Shown here piece by piece: positions 1 through 4,745 of a DNA stretch of 5,231 nt; position 1 is the first letter of the stretch; each line of letters starts with the position of its first letter. The stretch comes from an uncultured Oscillospiraceae bacterium (GTDB lineage: Bacteria; Bacillota; Clostridia; Oscillospirales; Oscillospiraceae). Under the pieces are notes generated by a model. That model was not told the origin of the DNA and did not search any database. It worked only from the letters and a program-made list of their open reading frames with translations. The translations under genes and the position numbers were made by a program. The DNA is taken from positions 1 through 5,231 of the forward strand of contig CAKTIH010000134.1 in assembly GCA_934565615.1 (NCBI GenBank), written 5' to 3'.

Positions 1-397
1 TGTCGTGCAGCTTTTTGCCCTTGCACAGGCCCAGCTCCACCTTGACGCGGCTGTCCTTGAAATACAGCGACAGCGGAATGAGCGCGACGCCGTCCTGCAT
101 CACGCGCGCCTGAAGCTTGAGTATCTCGCGCTTGTGCATCAGCAGTCTGCGCGGCCTGACCGGGTCCTTATTAAAAATGTTGCCGTGCTCATAGGGGCTT
201 ATGTGCATCCCGCGGACGAAAAGCTCGCCGTCCTTGATGGTGCAGAAGGAATCCTTGAGGTTTACCTGACCTGCCCGGATCGACTTGACCTCGGTACCGG
301 CCAGCTCTATGCCGGCCTCGAAGCGCTCCAGCACGAAGTATTCATGGAAAGCCTTCCGGTTTTTGCTGATTTCCTTTATACCGGTCTGCTTCGGCAA
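1..397 (-). CDS. smpB: SsrA-binding protein SmpB (3' end cut by window edge)
   Basis: SmpB binds tmRNA and brings it to stalled ribosomes for trans-translation. The reverse strand encodes 132 residues before the window ends. Family landmarks are in order: NRKAFHEYFVLERFEAGIEL (about 13-32), GTEVKSIRAGQVNLKDS (34-50), an F-x-RG-x-HI-x-PYE-x-G strand region (60-72) and K-x-LHD at the edge (128-132). Full-length members are about 150-160 residues, so only the basic C-terminal tail is missing. The reading frame has no ATG near its beginning. I chose TTG at 397-395 because AGGAAG lies 8 bases upstream (411-406) and the product then begins at the usual family position. An in-frame GTG at 406-404 abuts the ribosome site and is less likely. 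The coding frame runs opposite to the main operon of this window. Confidence 0.95.
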   Translation of the reverse strand, partial: MPKQTGIKEISKNRKAFHEYFVLERFEAGIELAGTEVKSIRAGQVNLKDSFCTIKDGELFVRGMHISPYEHGNIFNKDPVRPRRLLMHKREILKLQARVMQDGVALIPLSLYFKDSRVKVELGLCKGKKLHD

Positions 398-445
398 AGA
401 GCTCACTTCCTTTCCGCGCACATACGCCTGTCTGTTTGCTGGAAT

Positions 446-474
446 ATTATAGCACAGGACACCGGAAAATAAAA
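446..474 (-). promoter_or_regulatory. Promoter of smpB
   Basis: Read on the minus strand, a perfect TATAAT lies at 451-446, preceded directly by TGTGC, which supplies an extended -10 (TGn). The -35 position 17 bases upstream (474-469) reads TTTTAT and is poor, as is usual for extended -10 promoters. Transcription would start near 439, about 42 bases before the TTG start of smpB. This lets smpB be transcribed independently of the small gene upstream. Confidence 0.65.
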
Positions 475-502
475 GAACATTTTGTTAAAGACTGTAAGCG
501 CA

Positions 503-745
503 TCAGTGCTTGATCCGTCTCCGATATGTACCGCGCCGCTGCCGCGGGGAACGGGGACGCGCAAGCAGCAGGCACCCGCTGCCGGACTCAAAAAGCTCCG
601 CCTCCATGTCGCCCCACGGTCGCAGCCCGGCAGAGCGCAGGCACAGGCGCACCATGCCGCGGATATCCCCGGTTTCACCGTCGGCAAGTGATATGACCAC
701 GCCATCTGATGACACAAATTCTGTTACCATACTGTAATTTATCAT
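503..745 (-). CDS. Small uncharacterised protein, 80 residues
   Basis: I do not recognise this gene. The minus-strand frame encodes 80 residues from ATG at 745, or 75 residues from the in-frame ATG at 730. The first 55 or so residues have the composition of a real small alpha/beta protein (VTEFVSSDGVVISLADGETG near the start, then a helix-like stretch, then MEAELFESGSGCLLLARP). The last 17 residues are very basic and probably disordered. GGAG sits at 749-746, directly against the first ATG and 15 bases from the second, so neither start has ideal spacing. The gene runs the same way as smpB, 105 bases upstream of its start, and is served by a divergent promoter near 799-827. The spacing of the helix, M-x-A-E-L strand and C-L-L-L-A strand is loosely reminiscent of the N-terminal domain of MecA-type adaptor proteins, but that is a weak impression. 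No membrane segment or signal peptide is visible. Confidence 0.5.
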   Translation of the reverse strand: MINYSMVTEFVSSDGVVISLADGETGDIRGMVRLCLRSAGLRPWGDMEAELFESGSGCLLLARPRSPRQRRGTYRRRIKH

Positions 746-798
746 CTCCGTTTATTGAAGCAATTCTGCATTTTCGCCAATCGCAGAGGCCGATTAGT

Positions 799-827
799 AT
801 CATACTTAAACAAAAAATGATTTTCCA
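799..827 (-). promoter_or_regulatory. Leftward half of divergent promoter pair
   Basis: On the minus strand TGGAAA (827-822) is followed, after 17 bases, by TATGAT (804-799). Both match the sigma-A consensus at four or more of six positions. The start would fall near 791, giving a leader of about 46 bases to the small gene starting at 745. The -10 box lies inside the 11-base palindrome AGTATCATACT (796-806), a possible operator. Confidence 0.4.
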
Positions 828-838
828 TGCAAAAATTA

Positions 839-867
839 TGGAAATCCGCCGCGCGGTGTGATATACT
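839..867 (+). promoter_or_regulatory. Rightward promoter of the Nudix gene
   Basis: TGGAAA (839-844), then a spacer of exactly 17 bases, then TATACT (862-867), with TGTGA (857-861) giving an extended -10. The predicted start is near 874, leaving about 45 bases of leader to the ATG at 919. The -35 box is one arm of the inverted repeat TTTCCAT-N9-ATGGAAA (822-844). The other arm holds the -35 box of the opposing promoter. Confidence 0.55.
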
Positions 868-918
868 TCCTGTGGATTATGTAAATCAGATTATTTGCTG
901 CATACGGAGAATATAAAA

Positions 919-1452
919 ATGGAACTGATAGAAAAGCAGGTAAGCAGTGAGCTTAAATATAAAGGCGTCATCGTCGACGTGTATCTTGACAATGCGGAGC
1001 TTTGCGACGGAAAGGTCGCGAAGCGCGAGGTCGTGAAGCATCCCGGCGGCGTCACGGTGCTCCCGGTCGATGACGACGGGATGTGCTACATGGTCCGTCA
1101 GTACCGCTACCCGGCGGGCAAGACGCTGCTGGAGACCCCGGCCGGCAAGCTTGAGTACGGCGAGGAGCATCTTAGCTGCGCGGTACGCGAGCTTTCGGAA
1201 GAGACGGGCTTTTCGGCAGACGAGCTTATAGACCTCGGCTGCTGCTACACATCGCCCGGCTTCTCAACGGAGATCATCCATGTCTACCTCGCGCGCGGGC
1301 TTCACGCCGGCAAGTGCCACCCGGACGAGGGCGAGTTTCTGAACGTCGAGAAGTACAGCTTTGATACACTGACGAGGATGGTTGCGGACGGCGAAATAGA
1401 GGACGCAAAGACCGTTATCGCTATCCTCAAGGCGGCAAAGTATCTCAAGTAA
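919..1452 (+). CDS. Nudix hydrolase, ADP-ribose pyrophosphatase type
   Basis: The 177-residue product matches the ADP-ribose pyrophosphatase branch of the Nudix family (NudF/YqkG-like). These enzymes hydrolyse ADP-ribose to AMP and ribose 5-phosphate and remove toxic ADP-ribose in the cytosol. The Nudix box is complete at residues 76-98: G76, five residues, E82, seven residues, then R90-E91-L-S-E94-E95-T-G97-F98, which binds the catalytic metals. The preceding ETPAGK (72-77) and the following YTSPGFSTE (110-118) are typical of the ADP-ribose subgroup, where a proline about 15 residues after the box helps select the substrate. The length is normal. I start at ATG 919 because GGAG (906-909) lies 9 bases upstream; an in-frame TTG at 895 has no such site. 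No terminator follows, so transcripts may run on into murA. The exact substrate is inferred from motifs. Confidence 0.9.
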   Translation: MELIEKQVSSELKYKGVIVDVYLDNAELCDGKVAKREVVKHPGGVTVLPVDDDGMCYMVRQYRYPAGKTLLETPAGKLEYGEEHLSCAVRELSEETGFSADELIDLGCCYTSPGFSTEIIHVYLARGLHAGKCHPDEGEFLNVEKYSFDTLTRMVADGEIEDAKTVIAILKAAKYLK

Positions 1453-1474
1453 AACCGACAGAGAAATATAATTG

Positions 1475-1503
1475 TTGATATTACAGGACTTTTGTGGTAA
1501 AAT
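1475..1503 (+). promoter_or_regulatory. Promoter of the murA-walJ-rlmH operon
   Basis: TTGATA (1475-1480), 17 bases, then TAAAAT (1498-1503), with TGTGG (1493-1497 region, TG at 1495-1496) giving an extended -10. The predicted start is near 1510, which places a leader of about 50 bases containing a hairpin before murA. This is among the best sigma-A-type promoters in the window. Confidence 0.75.
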
Positions 1504-1523
1504 CTAAAATTAGTCGGCCTGTA

Positions 1524-1540
1524 GTCGGGTCGTATCCGAC
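1524..1540 (+). promoter_or_regulatory. Hairpin in the murA leader
   Basis: GTCGGGT (1524-1530) pairs with ATCCGAC (1534-1540) around a three-base loop, seven pairs including one G-U. It ends 8 bases before the GGAAGG ribosome site (1547-1552). It could steady the 5' end of the mRNA or modulate access to the ribosome site. There is no T-run, so it is not a terminator. A regulatory role is inference. Confidence 0.35.
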
Positions 1541-1560
1541 AGTATCGGAAGGTGCTTATA

Positions 1561-2862
1561 TTGGAAAAGTATGTTATTAACGGAGCTACAACGCTGCACG
1601 GCGAGGTCGAAATAAGCGGCGCAAAGAACGCAGCAGTCGCTATAATCCCGGCAGCTCTGATGGTGGACGGCATCTGCTGCATAGAGAATATCCCGCAGAT
1701 AAGCGATACGGATATGCTCCTCACCATCCTCAAGGAGCTTGGCGCAAAGATCCGCTATATCAATAAATCCACGATAGAGATAGACGCGAGGAACGCAACC
1801 TATAAGGACGCTCCCTATGACCTGATGCGCAAGATCAGGGCGTCGTATTATCTCATCGGCGCAATGCTTGGCCGCTTTGGCAGCGCAAAGACCACCATGC
1901 CCGGCGGCTGCAACTTCGGCGTGCGCCCCATAGACCAGCATATCAAAGGCATGACCGCCCTTGGCGCTGACGTTGACGTAAAGAACGGCTTCGTCTACGC
2001 CGACGCGAGGGACGGGAGACTCCACGGCGCGCGCATTTATCTGGACAAGGTCTCTGTCGGCGCAACGATGAATATAATCATCGCCGCGGCGCTTGCCCAG
2101 GGCAGGACTATAATCGAGAACGCAGCGCGCGAACCGCACATTGTCGATCTTGCAAATTTTCTCAACTCGATGGGCGCGGATATCCGTGGCGCAGGCACCG
2201 ACACTGTCAAGATAAACGGCGTCGATAAGCTTCACGGCGGCAGTTACGCCATCATTCCGGATCAGATCGAGGCCGGTACATACATGGTCGCCGCGGCGGC
2301 CACCGGCGGCGAGGTCCTTGTGAAGAACGTCATTCCCCGCCACCTTGAGTGCATCAGCGCAAAACTCAGAGAGACCGGGACTATCGTTCAGGAGAATGAG
2401 GACTCTGTGCTCGTCAAGGGCGCAAGCACGCTCCGCCGTGTGAACGTCAAGACACTGCCGTACCCCGGCTTCCCGACGGACATGCAGCCGCCTATGGGTA
2501 CGCTGCTGTGCCTTGCAAACGGCACCTCGGTCATCACCGAGGGCGTGTACGATAACCGATTTAAGTATATGAACGAGCTGCGCAAAATGGGCGCGGAGGT
2601 CCAGGTCGACGGCAGAGTCGCTGTTATCGAAGGCGGCAGGAGACTTACCGGAGCTCTGGTCCAGGCTTGCGATCTGCGCGCGGGCGCTGCGATGGTCATT
2701 GCCGGTATGTGCGCCGTTGGGACCACCGTTGTGGAGGACATCCATTATATCGAGCGCGGCTATGAGGACTTTGTCGGCAAGCTCAACGCACTGGGCGCGG
2801 ATATCAAGATCGTTGATTTCCCGGACAATGATGAATCGGAGAAAATAGTTTCGGTAGTCTGA
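1561..2862 (+). CDS. murA: UDP-N-acetylglucosamine 1-carboxyvinyltransferase MurA
   Basis: MurA transfers enolpyruvate from phosphoenolpyruvate to UDP-N-acetylglucosamine, the first committed step of peptidoglycan synthesis in the cytosol. The 433-residue product is of normal length and has the expected landmarks: ISGAKNA with K22 and N23; the catalytic loop PGGCNFGVRP with C117 and R121; YPGFPTDMQPP with D307; DLRAGAAMV with R373; IERGYE with R399. These correspond to E. coli K22, N23, C115, R120, D305, R371 and R397. The cysteine is retained, so the enzyme is expected to be a fosfomycin target. I chose TTG at 1561 because GGAAGG (1547-1552) is 8 bases upstream and MEKYVINGA is the usual family beginning. 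GTG at 1552 overlaps that site. Firmicutes often carry a second paralogue (MurZ/MurAB), and I cannot tell which copy this is. It is the first gene of the operon, with its stop overlapping the next start by one base. Confidence 0.97.
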   Translation: MEKYVINGATTLHGEVEISGAKNAAVAIIPAALMVDGICCIENIPQISDTDMLLTILKELGAKIRYINKSTIEIDARNATYKDAPYDLMRKIRASYYLIGAMLGRFGSAKTTMPGGCNFGVRPIDQHIKGMTALGADVDVKNGFVYADARDGRLHGARIYLDKVSVGATMNIIIAAALAQGRTIIENAAREPHIVDLANFLNSMGADIRGAGTDTVKINGVDKLHGGSYAIIPDQIEAGTYMVAAAATGGEVLVKNVIPRHLECISAKLRETGTIVQENEDSVLVKGASTLRRVNVKTLPYPGFPTDMQPPMGTLLCLANGTSVITEGVYDNRFKYMNELRKMGAEVQVDGRVAVIEGGRRLTGALVQACDLRAGAAMVIAGMCAVGTTVVEDIHYIERGYEDFVGKLNALGADIKIVDFPDNDESEKIVSVV

Positions 2863-3647
2863 TGAGAATATGCATATTTGCCAGCGGTTCCGGCGGCAAT
2901 TGTCTGCTGCTCTCGGATGGGAGCACGCATGTGCTGGTCGACGCGGGAATCTCAATGCGCAGAATAGAAGCGTCACTGCGCGAAGCGGGCATTGCAATGA
3001 GTGATATTACCGGAGTGCTCATCACGCATGAGCACTCCGATCATATTTCGGGGCTGAAAATGCTGCTTAAGTATCACCAATTGCCCGTATACGCTCCGCA
3101 CACGGTAGCAAACCGCATGCGCGGTATGCTACCTGATATTGACGGGAGCCTGAATATAATAGAAGTCGGCAGCGTGTTTGAACTCGGCTCGCTCCGTGTG
3201 CGCGCGTTTCACACTCCGCACGATACGGATGAGAGCGTCGGTTACCGTTTCAGCGGGACCGGCAGCTTTGCCATTGCAACGGACATGGGGCACGTGACCG
3301 AGGAGGTGCTTGACGGCCTTACCGGCGCGGAGACTGTGCTTATCGAGTCGAACCACGATATCGATATGCTCAGCTACGGGCCGTACCCCGTGTACCTCAA
3401 GCGGCGTATACTGTCCGACCGCGGTCATCTTTCTAATAAGGACTGCGCCGTGCTCGCAAGGCACCTTGCGGAGAACGGTACGACACGTATCATCCTCGGC
3501 CACCTCAGTAAAGAGAACAACACGCCTGAGACGGCGCTTGCCGAGTCCCGCGCCGTGCTTGACGGTACGCGTACGGAGCTATACTGTGCGCCGAGCAGCG
3601 GATTCATGAGCTTTGAAATAGGGGAGACACAGCCGTGCTGTCTGTGA
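2862..3647 (+). CDS. walJ: WalJ/YycJ-type metallo-beta-lactamase-fold hydrolase
   Basis: The 261-residue product is a stand-alone metallo-beta-lactamase-fold protein of the YycJ/WalJ type. The metal site is complete: HEHSDH (H56, H58, D60, H61), H120 in HTPHD, D141 in ATDMGH, with further family histidines in RGHLSN (H189) and ILGHLSKENN (H214). The N-terminal ICIFASGSGGNCLLL is typical of this branch. In Bacillus and Staphylococcus the homologue belongs to the walRK locus and has been linked to cell-wall and DNA-repair phenotypes. Its biochemical activity, proposed to be nuclease-like, is not settled. There is no signal peptide, so the protein is cytosolic. Its ATG overlaps the murA stop (TGATG) and no good ribosome site sits close by, so translation is probably coupled to murA. 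The rlmH neighbour matches the order seen in staphylococci. Confidence 0.88.
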   Translation: MRICIFASGSGGNCLLLSDGSTHVLVDAGISMRRIEASLREAGIAMSDITGVLITHEHSDHISGLKMLLKYHQLPVYAPHTVANRMRGMLPDIDGSLNIIEVGSVFELGSLRVRAFHTPHDTDESVGYRFSGTGSFAIATDMGHVTEEVLDGLTGAETVLIESNHDIDMLSYGPYPVYLKRRILSDRGHLSNKDCAVLARHLAENGTTRIILGHLSKENNTPETALAESRAVLDGTRTELYCAPSSGFMSFEIGETQPCCL

Positions 3648-4117
3648 AATTCATCTGCGTCGGCAGGATGCGGGAAAAGTTTTATATTGATGCCTTTACC
3701 GAGTATGAAAAGCGTCTGCGCACACTCTGCCGTTTTGAGCTGACGGAGCTCACGGAGCAGCGTCTGGGCGATAGCCCGTCGCCTGCGGAGATATCCGCCG
3801 CGCTCGACAGGGAAGCGCAGGACATCCTCAAGGCCATCCCGGCGGACGCCTACGTTACGGCAATGTGCGTTGAGGGCAGGCAGATGCCGAGCGAGGGCAT
3901 GGCAAGGCTTATCGGGGAACGCGAAAACTCCGGCAAACCAAAGCTGTGCTTCGTGATCGGCGGCTCATTCGGGCTTTCGGATAAGGTCAAAAGCAGGGCG
4001 GACATGAGGCTCAGCATGTCGCAGATGACCTTCCCGCACCATCTTGCCCGCGTGATGCTGATAGAGCAGCTCTACCGCGGCTTCAAGATAAATGAAGGCT
4101 CAAGGTATCATAAGTGA
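3635..4117 (+). CDS. rlmH: 23S rRNA (pseudouridine-1915 N3)-methyltransferase RlmH
   Basis: RlmH is the small SPOUT-fold methyltransferase that methylates N3 of pseudouridine 1915 in helix 69 of 23S rRNA, using S-adenosylmethionine. The 160 residues match the family's usual 155-160. Seen are KFICVGRMREKFY at the start, the SAM-binding knot FVIGGSFGLSD (106-116), MTFPHHLARVMLIEQLYRGF (131-150) and the invariant C-terminal RYHK. GTG at 3635 is chosen because GGGGAG (3621-3626) lies 8 bases upstream. GTG at 3644 is too far away. The gene overlaps the end of walJ by 13 bases, marking it as part of the operon. It is the homologue of staphylococcal orfX. Confidence 0.96.
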   Translation: MLSVKFICVGRMREKFYIDAFTEYEKRLRTLCRFELTELTEQRLGDSPSPAEISAALDREAQDILKAIPADAYVTAMCVEGRQMPSEGMARLIGERENSGKPKLCFVIGGSFGLSDKVKSRADMRLSMSQMTFPHHLARVMLIEQLYRGFKINEGSRYHK

Positions 4118-4120
4118 GGG

Positions 4121-4185
4121 GACTACCGCGCTTTGCGGCAGTCATCCAAAAGCCGCTGTAAGCTTTTGTGCTTTGTGTACAAAAG
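4121..4185 (+). other. Chain of alternative hairpins after rlmH, possible weak terminator
   Basis: Directly after the rlmH stop, five segments can pair in a chain. GACTACCGC (4121-4129) pairs with GCGGCAGTC (4135-4143, one mismatch). GCGGC (4135-4139) also pairs with GCCGC (4152-4156). CAAAAGC (4147-4153) pairs with GCTTTTG (4162-4168). CTTTTGT (4163-4169) pairs with ACAAAAG (4179-4185). The third hairpin is followed by a T/G-rich stretch and may end the operon transcript, but no clean T-run exists. The region ends just before the tRNA-Gly promoter. Confidence 0.4.
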
Positions 4186-4207
4186 TCCAAGAAAATGATC
4201 TTTATAC

Positions 4208-4235
4208 TTGACAATGGGAAAAAATGTGGTAATAT
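4208..4235 (+). promoter_or_regulatory. Promoter of tRNA-Gly
   Basis: A perfect TTGACA (4208-4213), a 16-base spacer and TAATAT (4230-4235), with TGTGG just before it (TG at 4227-4228) as an extended -10. The start would fall near 4242, 9 bases before the mature tRNA. This is the closest match to consensus in the window, as expected for a tRNA gene. Confidence 0.8.
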
Positions 4236-4250
4236 ACATTTGTTGCTGAT

Positions 4251-4326
4251 GCGGGCATAGCTCATCCGGTAGAGCGCCACCTTGCCAAGGTGGAGGTAGC
4301 GAGTTCGAGCCTCGTTGCCCGCTCCA
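4251..4326 (+). tRNA. tRNA-Gly (anticodon GCC)
   Basis: A complete 76-base cloverleaf. The acceptor stem GCGGGCA (4251-4257) pairs with TGCCCGC (4316-4322). The D stem is GCTC/GAGC (4260-4263, 4272-4275). The anticodon stem CCACC/GGTGG (4277-4281, 4289-4293) encloses loop TTGCCAA with anticodon GCC at 4284-4286. The T arm is GCGAG-TTCGAGC-CTCGT (4299-4315, one G-T pair). The discriminator is T and CCA (4324-4326) is encoded. It reads GGC and GGU glycine codons. It is transcribed from its own promoter and followed by a terminator. Confidence 0.97.
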
Positions 4327-4328
4327 TT

Positions 4329-4360
4329 AAAGCCTATTGCGTAAGCAGTAGGCTTTTAGT
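4329..4360 (+). terminator. Rho-independent terminator after tRNA-Gly
   Basis: AAAGCCTATTGC (4329-4340) pairs with GCAGTAGGCTTT (4345-4356) in a 12-pair stem with one wobble and a GTAA loop, followed by TTAGTTT. It begins three bases after the tRNA's CCA, so tRNA-Gly and tRNA-Leu are probably separate transcripts. Confidence 0.8.
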
Positions 4361-4376
4361 TTAATATCCATGAGAC

Positions 4377-4390
4377 AAAGCCCTTGCAAA
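4377..4390. repeat. 14-bp inverted repeat, left copy
   Basis: AAAGCCCTTGCAAA is the exact reverse complement of 4641-4654. Together the copies bracket the heptad arrays, tRNA-Leu and its terminator, with 250 bases between them. No target-site duplication is visible outside the arms. Origin unknown. Confidence 0.6.
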
Positions 4391-4478
4391 GTGGAAAACT
4401 GAAAGTGGAAAGTTGAAAGTTATGGAGAGCATCAAAGAGAAATTAACTATCCACTTTACACTTTTATCTTTCAACTTA
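4388..4478. repeat. Inverted heptanucleotide repeat arrays
   Basis: Five in-phase heptads run from 4388 to 4422: AAAGTGG, AAAACTG, AAAGTGG, AAAGTTG, AAAGTTA. Five heptads of the complementary type run from 4444 to 4478: TAACTAT, CCACTTT, ACACTTT, TATCTTT, CAACTTA. The 21-base spacer is itself three heptads long, so the 91-base block keeps a single 7-base phase. The arms match at 27 of 35 positions as an inverted repeat and can fold into one long imperfect hairpin. The block lies between the tRNA-Gly terminator and tRNA-Leu and resembles short-tandem-repeat or miniature repeat elements dispersed in bacterial genomes. I cannot test its copy number here. Confidence 0.75.
4443..4470 (+). promoter_or_regulatory. 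Possible promoter of tRNA-Leu within the repeat block
   Basis: TTAACT (4443-4448), 16 bases, TATCTT (4465-4470), each matching consensus at four of six positions. Transcription would start near 4477, about 10 bases before the tRNA, a normal tRNA leader. If right, the heptad element supplies the promoter. A better-matching pair overlaps it (TTTACA 4455-4460 and TAATAT 4477-4482) but would start inside the tRNA. Confidence 0.3.
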
Positions 4479-4486
4479 ATATATTT

Positions 4487-4571
4487 GCGGGCATGATGAA
4501 ATTGGTAGACATGCGAGATTTAGGTTCTCGTGCAGTGATGCGTTGGGGTTCGAGTCCCCATGCCCGCACCA
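4487..4571 (+). tRNA. tRNA-Leu (anticodon UAG)
   Basis: A class II tRNA of 85 bases. The acceptor stem GCGGGCA (4487-4493) pairs with TGCCCGC (4561-4567). The anticodon stem CGAGA/TCTCG (4514-4518, 4526-4530) encloses loop TTTAGGT with anticodon TAG at 4521-4523. A short variable stem GCA/TGC (4532-4534, 4539-4541) follows. The T arm is TGGGG-TTCGAGT-CCCCA (4544-4560). The discriminator A and CCA (4569-4571) are encoded. It reads CUN leucine codons, chiefly CUA and CUG. Its acceptor stem is identical to that of the neighbouring tRNA-Gly. Confidence 0.97.
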
Positions 4572-4572
4572 T

Positions 4573-4629
4573 AACTGGACACCAGTTTTGATACGATGAG
4601 TATCGAAGCGGGTGTCCAGTTTCTTTTTT
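4573..4629 (+). terminator. Strong terminator after tRNA-Leu
   Basis: AACTGGACACC (4573-4583) pairs perfectly with GGTGTCCAGTT (4611-4621). Inside, 4585-4594 pairs with 4600-4609 (two wobbles) around the loop GATGA, giving about 21 pairs with a single A/G mismatch. A T-rich tail follows (4620-4629, TTTCTTTTTT from 4620). It starts one base after the tRNA's CCA and is unusually long for a terminator. Confidence 0.9.
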
Positions 4630-4640
4630 CAAAGCCCCTA

Positions 4641-4654
4641 TTTGCAAGGGCTTT
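4641..4654. repeat. 14-bp inverted repeat, right copy, with local hairpin
   Basis: TTTGCAAGGGCTTT is the reverse complement of 4377-4390. Locally, AAAGCCC (4631-4637) and GGGCTTT (4648-4654) also form a 7-pair hairpin with a 10-base loop. That hairpin follows the tRNA-Leu terminator immediately but has no T-run of its own. Confidence 0.6.
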
Positions 4655-4675
4655 CATATACCTTTTAACGAAAAT

Positions 4676-4718
4676 AGGCTCTGCGGTAACCGAGAAACAA
4701 TCGCCGTAGAGCCTTTTT
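4676..4718. terminator. Second, probably bidirectional terminator
   Basis: AGGCTCTGCGG (4676-4686) pairs with CCGTAGAGCCT (4704-4714), 11 pairs with one wobble. On the plus strand it is followed by TTTTTGCATTTTT. On the minus strand the stem is followed by ATTTTCG. It could back up the tRNA-Leu terminator and also stop leftward transcripts arriving from the gene remnants or structured element to its right. Confidence 0.65.
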
Positions 4719-4745
4719 GCATTTTTGCCTATGTACTTTTTAATT

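Noticed and set aside
5..472. Plus-strand 155-codon open frame opposite smpB.
   Set aside because: It is the antisense shadow of smpB, whose minus-strand product matches the family throughout.
403..717. Minus-strand 104-codon frame overlapping the small gene.
   Set aside because: Its product is rich in Cys, Trp and His with no domain-like pattern. The overlapping 80-residue frame looks more like a protein.
1510..2997. Long minus-strand open frame of 495 codons.
   Set aside because: Antisense shadow of murA and the start of walJ, caused by their codon bias. The plus-strand products are clear orthologues.
4104..4117. TATCATAAGTGA at the end of rlmH matches the core of the staphylococcal SCC cassette attachment site.
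   Set aside because: It encodes the conserved RYHK-stop of RlmH, so it is expected in any homologue. No second copy or recombinase gene is present in the window.
4388..4478. Possible CRISPR array.
   Set aside because: The repeat unit is 7 bases with no spacers, and the two halves are inverted relative to each other. There are no cas genes.
4455..4482. TTTACA and TAATAT with a 16-base spacer before tRNA-Leu.
   Set aside because: A good match to consensus, but transcription would begin inside the mature tRNA, so I preferred the weaker pair further upstream.
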